NCBI RefSeq assembly: GCF_900540665.1
Contig: NZ_UQGV01000047.1
Location: forward strand, 1 to 17,648
DNA length: 17,648 bases
Reading direction: 5' to 3'
Source of the DNA: an uncultured Catenibacterium sp.
GTDB taxonomy: Bacteria > Bacillota_I > Bacilli_A > Erysipelotrichales > Coprobacillaceae
A model generated the notes under the pieces. It did not search any database, was not told where the DNA came from, and was given only the letters and a program-made list of their open reading frames with translations. Shown piece after piece: positions 1-7,095 of this stretch. Each line of letters begins with the position of its first letter. The first letter of the stretch is position 1. A program made the position numbers and the translations under genes.

Positions 1-22
1 GACACCTTAACTTAACTACCCG

Positions 23-53
23 ATGGTATTAGTTTTCTTTAACTTAATACCAT
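23..53. repeat. Inverted repeat at the glycosylase break point
   Basis: ATGGTATTA (23-31) and TAATACCAT (45-53) form a perfect 9-bp inverted repeat around 13 bases. The right arm is the last recognisable glycosylase coding sequence, and the stop codon lies in the loop. No T-run follows on either strand, so a terminator is unlikely. It could be the end of an inserted element, a rearrangement scar or an assembly edge effect. Confidence 0.5.
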
Positions 54-443
54 TGCTTTTATTCCTGTTTCTTTTTCCTGATATTTCTTATATAGCTTTA
101 AAGATGTGCCTCCATTACAATATATTCTTTTAATATTTGTACCTTGTATTAATGTCTTAATATCATTTGGTACGACATCCTTAATAGAGGCATCACTGCT
201 TCCTGTAATAGTACATGAGTGGATGATATCCCATATCGCAATATGATGTTCCAGTAACATCTTTTTCTTATCTTCTATTGTTTCATAGTTTGTCTCTGTG
301 ATAGTACCAATAATTTTCCAAAATCTATTTTGTGGATGTCCATAATAGAAAGAAATTTCCCTTGATTTCACTGAAGGGAAACTTCCTAGTATCAATACTT
401 CACATTGTTCATCTATGATTGGTTCTAATGGATGTTCAATCAT
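39..443 (-). CDS. DNA-deoxyinosine (hypoxanthine) glycosylase, C-terminally truncated
   Basis: Base-excision repair glycosylase of the uracil/hypoxanthine-DNA glycosylase superfamily, expected to remove deaminated bases such as hypoxanthine. The N-terminal half is highly typical: MIEHP, then LILGSFPSVKSRE, then FYYGHPQNRFW. The Asn of QNRFW is residue 39 from the chosen start, the number I recall for the key motif-1 Asn of the characterised archaeal enzyme. The start is the ATG at 443. It lies in an ATGA overlap with the upstream dehydrogenase stop and is preceded by GGAAAGAG, so translation is probably coupled. An in-frame ATG at 476 is less likely. The product is 134 aa, whereas homologues as I remember them run about 155-165 aa and continue past LYKKYQ with a PSTSPAN-type motif. 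Here the frame stops after KAMVLS, exactly where that motif should begin, and no other frame to the edge restores it. It is probably a disrupted gene, so activity is doubtful. Confidence 0.8.
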   Translation of the reverse strand: MIEHPLEPIIDEQCEVLILGSFPSVKSREISFYYGHPQNRFWKIIGTITETNYETIEDKKKMLLEHHIAIWDIIHSCTITGSSDASIKDVVPNDIKTLIQGTNIKRIYCNGGTSLKLYKKYQEKETGIKAMVLS

Positions 444-1222
444 ACTTTTCTCTTTCCATTCACAAATCCTGTACATGAACTCAAAAATGAACGTGGTAAG
501 AGTCTTGCTGCAAGATTTAATAAGTGTCCTGATAAACCAGTAAACTGAACTAAACGATTATCAAACAAACCTTGAATACCTATTTCAGCCACTGCTTCTG
601 CAGACTGTGGTTTAAATAATTTAAACATCGGAGACTGCCCTAAGTTAGCTACATCCATAAATCCTGTTTTAGTAGGGCCAGGGCATAAACATGATACTTC
701 TACATTATAATTCTTTAACTCATACGCAATGGATTCACTAAAAGACAATACAAAAGCTTTTGTTGCATAATAGGTAGACATATAAGGTCCTGCACAAAGT
801 CCTGCAATAGAAGCCACATTCAATATACGGCCTTTCTTTCTACGTTTCATTGACTGACCAAATACATAAGTCATCTGCATTAAAGCCATTATATTCAATA
901 AAACCATCTTTTTCTGTTTTTCCCATGATGCATCATGGAATGCTCCATGATCTCCAAAACCTGCATTATTCACTAGAATATCAATACTTATATCATCAAG
1001 AACTAAGTTATTATATAAATCCACAGCAGCATCTTCTCCTGTAAGATCCATTGCAACCACTTTGATATGTACATCATATTCTGATAATTCTTTCTTTACT
1101 GCTTCTAGTTTTTCTCTATGACGTGCAACAAGAACAAGATCGTATCCTTTTCTCGCAAACACACGTGCACATGCTTTCCCTATTCCATTAGAAGCACCTG
1201 TAATTAATACTGTTTGTGACAT
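440..1222 (-). CDS. Short-chain dehydrogenase/reductase (classical SDR, DltE-like)
   Basis: Cytosolic NAD(P)-dependent oxidoreductase with a Rossmann fold; the substrate cannot be told from sequence. Visible motifs are TGASNGIG (residues 8-15, cofactor loop), an Arg at 34 in VARHREK suggesting NADP preference, NNAG (85-88), Asn110, catalytic Ser138 in VASIAG, Tyr151-x3-Lys155, and the CPGPTKT loop. At 260 aa it is full length for the classical family, and it most resembles the COG0300 type. The start at 1222 follows AAAGGGGTG at good spacing. The gene lies 28 bp after the ROK-type regulator, and its TGA overlaps the glycosylase ATG, so the three probably share a transcript. The C-terminal third has a hydrophobic patch (LSGHLLNLAARLLP) that may touch the membrane, which is inference. 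Confidence 0.9.
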   Translation of the reverse strand: MSQTVLITGASNGIGKACARVFARKGYDLVLVARHREKLEAVKKELSEYDVHIKVVAMDLTGEDAAVDLYNNLVLDDISIDILVNNAGFGDHGAFHDASWEKQKKMVLLNIMALMQMTYVFGQSMKRRKKGRILNVASIAGLCAGPYMSTYYATKAFVLSFSESIAYELKNYNVEVSCLCPGPTKTGFMDVANLGQSPMFKLFKPQSAEAVAEIGIQGLFDNRLVQFTGLSGHLLNLAARLLPRSFLSSCTGFVNGKRKV

Positions 1223-1250
1223 CTATTTCACCCCTTTCTACCATCATACT

Positions 1251-2156
1251 TTATCTTGATAGATTGTCAAATAAACTGTCTTTGCTTATACTCTCCATAC
1301 CTAACATGACTTCATCAATAAAGTCATCAATATATATTAAATGTGGCATATCATTCATCTTAAAGATCTTTAATAATTCTTCTTCTACATAATGTTGATC
1401 AATAGCTTGAGCACATATCACAACGGCTTCGGGATTCAACATACCAATAATATTCTGTAGTTCTATGACAAGTAATTGGCTTCTGCCTTTCATAGAACGT
1501 CTATTCTTATTTTCTATCAAAGGCATATAACGAATTTGCCCGGCAATAGAACTCTTTCCTTCTACAAGATGTCCATTAATAACTATTCCTAAACGTGAAT
1601 TGACTTTTGAATCCAATAAGACGATAGAATCATACTGCATATGCTTGATATAAGCGCCTATAGCCCCCATATACACATCATTCTTTACAAGTACACGTTG
1701 TTTATAATAGTGCTTTAAATCTATATTACAATCAGGTAAAGAGAGACATATTGTATGCACCTGAGCATTCAACATTCCATCAATAAAAGAACATAATGCA
1801 TCATGATCTAACTTAGGTATATCTCTTCTCTTTTCTTCCATCATCTCACTATAAAGATTATAAAGACGTCCTATAACTGTTATTGTCTTATCATGCTTAT
1901 ATGTATAAATACATAACGTCTGTGAAAACTCTCCATTCACTGTATAAGACATACTTGGTCTACCACCTGTTGATTCTCTATAGCCTGCCTTAATCACTAG
2001 ATTACTTTTCAACATTTCTTCTAAAAGACTATCAATCGTAGACAAAGATAAACCTGTATAGAATACTAATTCATTCTTAGTACAACCACCCTGTTTTACT
2101 AATGATTGAATAATCTTTATCACATTCTTTTTTCTAACACCCCTTATTTCATTCAT
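1251..2156 (-). CDS. ROK-family-type transcriptional regulator with degenerate sugar-kinase domain
   Basis: A winged-helix N-terminus (residues about 9-60) is followed by GGRPSMSY (64-71), a typical linker of NagC/XylR-type ROK repressors. The C-terminal part has the weak ROK outline SRLGIVINGHLVEG...SIAGQI but lacks the usual CxCGxxGC zinc site and clear ATP-binding motifs, so kinase activity is not expected. At 301 aa it is shorter than the roughly 380-400 aa of full ROK regulators. The start at 2156 is preceded by GGAGGGTAGGAT. It is the first gene of the likely operon with the dehydrogenase and glycosylase. A palindrome AAGCGCTT lies 15-22 bp upstream of the ATG and may be its own operator or a CcpA site. 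The inducer is unknown, and the family call rests mainly on the HTH and linker. Confidence 0.75.
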   Translation of the reverse strand: MNEIRGVRKKNVIKIIQSLVKQGGCTKNELVFYTGLSLSTIDSLLEEMLKSNLVIKAGYRESTGGRPSMSYTVNGEFSQTLCIYTYKHDKTITVIGRLYNLYSEMMEEKRRDIPKLDHDALCSFIDGMLNAQVHTICLSLPDCNIDLKHYYKQRVLVKNDVYMGAIGAYIKHMQYDSIVLLDSKVNSRLGIVINGHLVEGKSSIAGQIRYMPLIENKNRRSMKGRSQLLVIELQNIIGMLNPEAVVICAQAIDQHYVEEELLKIFKMNDMPHLIYIDDFIDEVMLGMESISKDSLFDNLSR

Positions 2157-2168
2157 ATCCTACCCTCC

Positions 2169-2182
2169 AGCAAGCGCTTACT
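2169..2182. promoter_or_regulatory. cre-like palindromic operator upstream of the ROK-type regulator
   Basis: AGCAAGCGCTTACT is nearly symmetric around CG and resembles the CcpA cre consensus TGWAANCGNTNWCA, matching the core AAnCGnT but not the outer bases. It sits between a possible -10 (TATATA just upstream) and the ribosome site, so binding there would block transcription. It could equally be the autoregulatory operator of the ROK-type protein. Confidence 0.5.
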
Positions 2183-2190
2183 ATATAAAC

Positions 2191-2222
2191 AAAAATAGAA
2201 AGAGAATCCTTAACGATTCTCT
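2191..2222 (-). terminator. Rho-independent terminator of the Big_4-like protein gene
   Basis: On the minus strand AGAGAATC, a 6-base loop and GATTCTCT form an 8-bp stem followed by TTCTATTTTT. The stop codon of the gene at 2210 lies in the loop. It separates that gene from the ROK-type regulator operon. Confidence 0.75.
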
Positions 2223-3157
2223 TGAATTCTAATCTTTCTTTTAATAAAAGAAATAAATGTGATAAAACCAAATAAAATAGCTAAAAATACAACTAATGCG
2301 ATCATATAAGAAAAAGATGACTTCTCTTCTTTTTGAACCTTCTTATTCTTTTTCTTAGTCTTTTTTACAGGTTCTTCCTGTTTTGGTGTTTCTATCGTTG
2401 TATCCTTATTTTTCTTTACTTCTACACGTATAGAGACTTTATGTGTAGACTTATATAACTTCCCATAAACTGTATACTTACCCGCTTCATTAAAGACCTG
2501 GTTGTCCCAAATAATCTTAACCTTCTTACTTGTCTTATTAGAGTAACTAACAGTCGCATATTGTGGTAATTCTGCTTCTACACCCACTGTAGTAGAAACA
2601 ACTGCAGGAACACTCACACTTGTAATAGATGCATACTTTACATGAACTGTCTGTGTAATCGTCTGGTCATAAATATGACCAGTTAAAGAAAAAGTATGTA
2701 CATATTTTAAGGCATTATCATCATAATTATCCCAGCGTATGATTTCATTTGATTGATCCCCATTGGACCATGTCACAGAAGCGGTGGCAGGTAAAGAGAG
2801 AGCTTCTCCTATAATCACTGTTTTATTGGCTAATTCATCGATATGTGTTATTTTAGCCGCTTCTACATTCACTATACAACTTGTTGTCACTTGTAAGTCC
2901 GCAATTGAACCTGTGACAGTAAATTGACTCGCATTTCTTGTCTTATATAAGCTTTCATCAAATGTATTCCAGTCGATATTATAATCCTTCTCACTCCCAT
3001 CATAGAAAGTAATCTTTGCCTTGAGTGGAAGTGATGGTGCTGTTCCAGAAGCTGTTGTTACTTCTCCATCATAACTGACATTGACTACATGATTATCTGC
3101 ATAAACTGGGCTTATAAAAAACAAAGACATCAATAAAACTATGAATATCTTTCGCAT
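2210..3157 (-). CDS. Secreted, membrane-anchored protein with three Big_4-like Ig repeats
   Basis: Signal peptide MRKIFIVLLMSLFFISPVYA, with likely cleavage after residue 20. Three repeats of about 75 residues follow (roughly 23-97, 98-175, 176-252). Each carries the Big_4 / bacterial Ig-like pattern: LP near the start, a (T/S)(W/Y/F)x(D/N)(G/K) strand, then xWD, then a tYxxxGxIy-type strand. After these come a Lys-rich linker (about 255-280, ETPKQEEPVKKTKKKNKK), a transmembrane helix (about 282-305) and a positive tail KRKIRIQENR. There is no LPXTG, so anchoring is by the C-terminal helix rather than sortase. The start at 3157 has AAGAGGTG before it. It carries no enzymatic domain; a surface adhesion or spacer role is possible but not shown. 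It has its own promoter and terminator, so it is a single-gene unit. Confidence 0.75.
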   Translation of the reverse strand: MRKIFIVLLMSLFFISPVYADNHVVNVSYDGEVTTASGTAPSLPLKAKITFYDGSEKDYNIDWNTFDESLYKTRNASQFTVTGSIADLQVTTSCIVNVEAAKITHIDELANKTVIIGEALSLPATASVTWSNGDQSNEIIRWDNYDDNALKYVHTFSLTGHIYDQTITQTVHVKYASITSVSVPAVVSTTVGVEAELPQYATVSYSNKTSKKVKIIWDNQVFNEAGKYTVYGKLYKSTHKVSIRVEVKKNKDTTIETPKQEEPVKKTKKKNKKVQKEEKSSFSYMIALVVFLAILFGFITFISFIKRKIRIQENR

Positions 3158-3177
3158 TTATTTCACCTCTTATCTCT

Positions 3178-3206
3178 ATCTTATGCTTAATTTAAATAAT
3201 AGTAAA
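3178..3206 (-). promoter_or_regulatory. Sigma-A-type promoter of the Big_4-like protein gene
   Basis: Minus-strand TTTACT (3206-3201), 17-bp spacer, TAAGAT (3183-3178), about 20 bp before the start codon at 3157. Both boxes are fair matches and the spacing is ideal. Confidence 0.55.
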
Positions 3207-3221
3207 GATGAATACTACGAA

Positions 3222-3968
3222 TTAACCTAATGCCACATCTAGAACCATCATCAAAGTAAAACCTACTGAAAAAAACAAGACACCTAGGTGTGAATGTTCT
3301 CCCTGACTCATCTCAGGAATTAATTCTTCTACTACCACATACATCATTGCGCCTGCCGCAAAACTAAGTAGATAAGGCATCACTGAGATAATATAACGTG
3401 CAAGTAAGATTGTAATGAAACCACCTATGGGTTCTACAATACCTGATAATGTGCCATACATAAATGACTTCAATCGTGACGCACCTGTACTTCTTAAAGG
3501 CATGGATACAATAGCACCTTCAGGAAAGTTCTGTATTGCGATACCTAAAGATAGTGCGAGTGCACCCATGGCCGTAATTGTATGATTTCCTGATAAGTAA
3601 GATGCATAAACAATACCGACTGCCATTCCTTCAGGAATGTTGTGAATCGTTACTGCAAGTACAAGCTTGATTGTTTGAGATAAGTGACTTCGTGGTCCTT
3701 CCTGACTATGGTCTAGATGCATATGAGGAATCAAATGATCAAGCAATAATAAGAATAGAATACCTAACCAAAATCCAATAAGTGCAGGAATAAAGGTAGA
3801 CGCCTGTTCAAGTGAAGGAATAATTAAACTCCAGATAGAGGCAGCAACCATCACACCTGCCGCAAATCCAGTAAGTGCTTTTTGTATATTGATACTTAAT
3901 TCTTTTTTCATAAAGAACACACAGGCTGCACCTAATGTTGTTCCAATAAAGGGTATAATTAAAACCAT
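3222..3968 (-). CDS. ZIP family divalent-metal transporter (GufA/ZupT-like)
   Basis: Integral membrane importer for zinc or a related divalent metal. It has about eight hydrophobic segments, with the two ZIP signature helices HNIPEG (residues 109-114) and QNFPEG (146-151) supplying the binuclear metal site, and a cytoplasmic His-rich loop HMHLDHSQEGPRSH (82-95). VEELIPE in the penultimate helix is also typical. The QNFPEG form points to the GufA subfamily. I chose the ATG at 3968 (MVLIIPF, 248 aa) because AGGAGG lies 6-7 bases before it; an in-frame ATG at 4016 would add 16 polar residues without a ribosome site. A possible promoter (TTGTGC, 17 bp, TAATAT at 4016-3988) would give a very short leader. 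No terminator is clear before the next gene. No metal-sensor site was recognised. Confidence 0.88.
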   Translation of the reverse strand: MVLIIPFIGTTLGAACVFFMKKELSINIQKALTGFAAGVMVAASIWSLIIPSLEQASTFIPALIGFWLGILFLLLLDHLIPHMHLDHSQEGPRSHLSQTIKLVLAVTIHNIPEGMAVGIVYASYLSGNHTITAMGALALSLGIAIQNFPEGAIVSMPLRSTGASRLKSFMYGTLSGIVEPIGGFITILLARYIISVMPYLLSFAAGAMMYVVVEELIPEMSQGEHSHLGVLFFSVGFTLMMVLDVALG

Positions 3969-4020
3969 ATAATACCTCCTGTCCTTCATATTACATAAAT
4001 TAGTTAGTAAGCACAAACTA

Positions 4021-4061
4021 TATGATAAAGAAAAAAGATAAGCATGGGGAACACTTATCTT
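4021..4061 (-). terminator. Strong hairpin terminator upstream of the ZIP gene
   Basis: On the minus strand AAGATAAG (4061-4054), an 11-base loop containing TTCCCC, and CTTATCTT (4042-4035) are followed by TTTTCTTTATC. It ends either the transcript of the 146-aa protein (about 100 bases past its stop) or a separate small RNA. Confidence 0.75.
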
Positions 4062-4121
4062 CTTTCTTGTATTTACACTTGTACTTTGTAGTCTAACGAA
4101 GGGAAGGGATTGCTTGACTAC
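4021..4121 (-). ncRNA. Candidate small RNA (or structured 3' UTR) with C-rich loops
   Basis: Between the stop of the 146-aa protein (4165) and the terminator lie a possible promoter, TTAACA (4151-4146), 16 bp, TATATA (4129-4124), and a first stem GTAGTC (4121-4116) / GACTAC (4093-4088). That stem encloses the pyrimidine-rich loop CAATCCCTTCCCTTCG. A linker and then the terminator hairpin, whose loop holds TTCCCC, follow. Two exposed C-rich loops are the layout of Firmicutes small RNAs such as RsaE/RoxS, which bind Shine-Dalgarno sequences. The family comparison is by architecture only. The predicted start site may clip the first bases of stem 1. A long 3' UTR is the alternative. Confidence 0.35.
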
Positions 4122-4164
4122 GATATATATAATACTTAAAGATTGTGTTAAGATTATAATTCGA

Positions 4165-4605
4165 TTATGTCAAATTATGTGAATCCTTTTTCCCAAACAA
4201 GTACATATCATCTATAGGAATAATATTCCTCATGTATTGTGTTATATCTATTTCTTTGAGAATAACATCTCCTACGGCAGATACATTATAGTTGTATTCA
4301 TGTCCATCTTCATCAATTAACTGAATACGCCACCAGTCACGATTTGTAGATGATGGATGATTAGAAGATTCAAGAAAGAATTCTTTTAATAGTTCTAAGA
4401 GTGTTTCTGCTTTTTCTTGACCTATATTCACTCTTTTACGTCTAGTGATTCTTCTAGAGTTAAATCCATCTCCATAATCATATCCGGTAAACCAGATGTG
4501 TCCATCACCTAGGATTGTTAAACGCTGACTGACTTCTACGCAAGCATCTGGTTTAATCCCACGTCCTTTCGCATCTGAATAAAGTATGATTTTAGATAAC
4601 TTCAT
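4165..4605 (-). CDS. Unrecognised conserved-looking 146-aa protein
   Basis: I do not recognise a named family. The protein is soluble, with no signal peptide or membrane segment. It begins MKLSKIILYSDAKGRGIKP and contains an aromatic-rich strand pair (IWFTGYDYGDGF, about 38-49), a basic patch RRITRRKR (about 51-58), an amphipathic helix EKAETLLELLKEFF, and a WWRIQLIDEDG strand. The composition suggests an alpha/beta fold that may bind a nucleic acid or partner through the basic patch, which is inference only. The start at 4605 is supported by AAGGAGGTG; the in-frame ATG at 4623 overlaps that same ribosome site and is rejected. The gene has its own good promoter (4631-4659), so it is expressed separately from feoAB upstream. 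The open frame, promoter and ribosome site together make it a real gene. Confidence 0.75.
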   Translation of the reverse strand: MKLSKIILYSDAKGRGIKPDACVEVSQRLTILGDGHIWFTGYDYGDGFNSRRITRRKRVNIGQEKAETLLELLKEFFLESSNHPSSTNRDWWRIQLIDEDGHEYNYNVSAVGDVILKEIDITQYMRNIIPIDDMYLFGKKDSHNLT

Positions 4606-4630
4606 GATGAACACCTCCTTCAATACTTTT

Positions 4631-4659
4631 ATTATAATTAATCACAATAAATGTATCAA
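4631..4659 (-). promoter_or_regulatory. Promoter of the unrecognised 146-aa protein gene
   Basis: Minus-strand TTGATA (4659-4654), 17-bp spacer, TATAAT (4636-4631), about 25 bp before the start codon at 4605. This is a near-consensus sigma-A promoter. Confidence 0.75.
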
Positions 4660-4686
4660 ACATTACAACTATTTTGAAAAAAATAA

Positions 4687-7032
4687 TTATATAAAGAGTA
4701 ATCCAATAGTATGTACGATAAAGGCACAAATCCAGGCAATAACACACTGGAATACCACAATTTTCATAGCCCAGGCAGCGCCTAATTCTCTTTTAATAGA
4801 AGCAATAGCTGCTACGCAAGGTGTATATAATAAACAGAATATTAAGAGTGATAATGCACCTAGAGGTGTAAGTACTGTCATTAAAGATTCTGTTCCTTTG
4901 AATAATACTGAGAGTGTAGAAACAACACTTTCTTTAGCCATAAATCCTGCAATAAGTGATGTAGAGATTCTCCAATCACCAAAACCTAAAGGTTTGAAGA
5001 TTGGTGCAATGAATCCTGCTATCATAGCTAAGATACTATCCTGTGAATTAGTAACTAAATCTAATCTTAAGTTAAAGCTCTGTAAGAACCAGATGACAAT
5101 AGAAGCGATAAAGATAATTCCAAAAGCTCTTTGTAAGAAGTCCTTGGCTTTATCCCATAATAATTGGAAAGTAGTCTTTGCGCTAGGCATACGGTAGTTA
5201 GGCAGTTCCATCACAAATGGAACAGCTTCACCCTTGAATAAGAAACGCTTAGAAATAAGTGCTGTAATAATACCCATCACAATACCAAAGATATATAATC
5301 CAACCATGACTAAGCCAGCCTGTTTAGGGAAGAATGCAGCTGCAAAGAATGCATAGATTGGAAGCTTTGCAGTACAACTCATAAATGGTGTCAACATGAT
5401 TGTCATCTTACGGTCACGTTCTGAAGGAAGTGTACGGCTTGCCATAACACTTGGTACAGAACATCCAAATCCAATCAACATTGGCACAATACTTCTTCCT
5501 GATAAACCAATCTTTCTGAGTAGTTTATCACTTACAAAAGCAACACGAGCCATATATCCTGTATCTTCTAGTAATGATAAGAAGAAGAATAAAATAACGA
5601 TAATAGGTAAGAAACTGATAATAGAGCCCACACCCTGGAATACACCATCAATAACTAATGAATGAAGTACTGGATTAATATCCCATGCAGTGAGTCCTTG
5701 ATCAACTATATTAGTCAATGCATCTACACCCATTTCCATAAGTGACTGCCCCCAGGCACCAAATACATTAAAGGTTAAGAAGAATACCAAAGCCATAATA
5801 ATGATAAAAGCTGGTACACCTGTATATTTACCTGTTAAGACTTCATCAATCTTACGGCTTCTTTCTCTTTCTTTACTTTCATGTGGTTTAACAACTGTTT
5901 CTTTGACTAATTTATTAATAAAAGTGAAACGCATATCTGCAATAGCAGCAGTACGGTCTAATCCTCTTTCTTCTTCCATCTGTGAAATGATATGTTCAAT
6001 CATTTCTTTTTCATTTGTATCAAGGTCTAAGGCTGCTTCTACTCTTGCATCACCTTCTACTAATTTATTAGCTGCAAAACGTAATGGTATACCAGCTCGC
6101 TTTGCATGGTCTTCAATTAAATGCATGATGGCATGTAAGCATCTATGCACTGCTCCACCTTCATCATTTTCATCACAAAAGTCCTGTCTTAAAGGTGCTT
6201 CTTGATATTTCGCTACATGGATGGCATGATTCACTAGTTCATCAATACCTTCATTCTTAGCTGCAGAAATAGGAACAACTGGGATACCCAATAGTTCTTC
6301 CATCTTATTTAGATGAACATAACCACCATTACCTCTTACTTCATCCATCATATTCAGTGCAAGAACCATTGGTACATCTAGTTCCATTAACTGCATAGTG
6401 AGATATAGGTTTCTTTCTATATTTGTTGCATCTACGATATTGATGATTCCTTTGGGTTTTTCATCTAAGATATACTGTCTAGATACTAATTCTTCACTTG
6501 TATAAGGAGATAAAGAATAAATACCTGGCAAATCAGTTACAAGTGTTTCTGGATGTCCTTTAATAGACCCGCTCTTTCTATCAACAGTCACACCAGGGAA
6601 GTTCCCTACATGTTGATTAGAACCTGTTAATTGATTAAATAATGTAGTTTTGCCACAGTTCTGGTTACCTGCTAATGCAAAGGTAATCTGTGTTCCTTCT
6701 GATAAAGGATTTTCAGTTTCTTTATCATGATATTTACCACCTTCACCAAGTCCTGGGTGAATATGGTGTTGAATAGGTGGAATAGGTGTATGATCTTCCA
6801 CACCTTTAGTTGTCATATCTATTCCAATCTTTTTTGCATCATCTAAACGTAATGTTAGCTCATAGCCATGAATACGTAATTCCATTGGATCACCCATTGG
6901 GGCGAATTTCTCCAATGTTACAACAGAACCTGGTATTAAACCCATATCTAGGAAATGTTGTCTTAATGACCCAGATCCCCCTACATAAGTAACTGTAGCA
7001 CTTTCGCCAATCTTTAACTCATCTAGAGTCAT
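4687..7032 (-). CDS. feoB: Fused FeoA-FeoB ferrous iron transporter
   Basis: Inner-membrane Fe(II) importer in which FeoA and FeoB are one polypeptide. Residues 1-75 are a FeoA/SH3-like domain (TLDELKIGESATVTYVGG, HFLDMGLIPGS). A His-rich linker (IQHHIHPGLGEGGKYHD, about 87-103) follows. The FeoB G-domain starts near 115: G1 GNQNCGKT (122-129), G2 in VGNFPGVTVD, G3 DLPG (167-170), G4 NMMD, and SAAKNEG as G5. The membrane part has the two gate regions, with GFGCSVPSVMASRTLP, FMSCTAKLPIY and LLYTPCVAAI. No FeoC follows. At 781 aa it is somewhat longer than stand-alone FeoB, as expected from the added domain. The start at 7032 follows AAAGGAGGGG; an in-frame start at 7071 is rejected. An extended -10 TGCTATACT (about 7060-7052) follows the upstream terminator. 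No Fur box was recognised. Confidence 0.95.
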   Translation of the reverse strand: MTLDELKIGESATVTYVGGSGSLRQHFLDMGLIPGSVVTLEKFAPMGDPMELRIHGYELTLRLDDAKKIGIDMTTKGVEDHTPIPPIQHHIHPGLGEGGKYHDKETENPLSEGTQITFALAGNQNCGKTTLFNQLTGSNQHVGNFPGVTVDRKSGSIKGHPETLVTDLPGIYSLSPYTSEELVSRQYILDEKPKGIINIVDATNIERNLYLTMQLMELDVPMVLALNMMDEVRGNGGYVHLNKMEELLGIPVVPISAAKNEGIDELVNHAIHVAKYQEAPLRQDFCDENDEGGAVHRCLHAIMHLIEDHAKRAGIPLRFAANKLVEGDARVEAALDLDTNEKEMIEHIISQMEEERGLDRTAAIADMRFTFINKLVKETVVKPHESKERERSRKIDEVLTGKYTGVPAFIIIMALVFFLTFNVFGAWGQSLMEMGVDALTNIVDQGLTAWDINPVLHSLVIDGVFQGVGSIISFLPIIVILFFFLSLLEDTGYMARVAFVSDKLLRKIGLSGRSIVPMLIGFGCSVPSVMASRTLPSERDRKMTIMLTPFMSCTAKLPIYAFFAAAFFPKQAGLVMVGLYIFGIVMGIITALISKRFLFKGEAVPFVMELPNYRMPSAKTTFQLLWDKAKDFLQRAFGIIFIASIVIWFLQSFNLRLDLVTNSQDSILAMIAGFIAPIFKPLGFGDWRISTSLIAGFMAKESVVSTLSVLFKGTESLMTVLTPLGALSLLIFCLLYTPCVAAIASIKRELGAAWAMKIVVFQCVIAWICAFIVHTIGLLFI

Positions 7033-7071
7033 AAAAACCCCTCCTTTATATTCTCTAGACAAGTATAGCAC

Positions 7072-7095
7072 AAAAGGCTTCCTTAGGTGGAAGCC
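7072..7095 (-). terminator. Terminator after kptA
   Basis: Minus-strand GGCTTCC, 6-base loop, GGAAGCC, then TTTTG. The stop codon of kptA (7083) lies in the loop. It separates the nitroreductase-fRMsr-kptA unit from feoAB. Confidence 0.8.

Noticed and set aside
23..53. Terminator for the left-edge operon
   Set aside because: The inverted repeat has no GC-rich stem and no T-run on either side.
4586..5197. Long plus-strand open frame opposite the feoAB 3' end
   Set aside because: It lies antisense to the conserved FeoB membrane domain and lacks a good ribosome site. Its composition is what the reverse of a hydrophobic coding region gives.
5396..6205. Two plus-strand open frames opposite feoAB
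   Set aside because: Both are shadows of FeoB, with no promoter, ribosome site or recognisable protein motifs.
7040..7065. feoAB promoter TTGTGC, 17 bp, TATAAA
   Set aside because: Its start site would fall in the ribosome site. The extended -10 TGCTATACT a little upstream is more reasonable.
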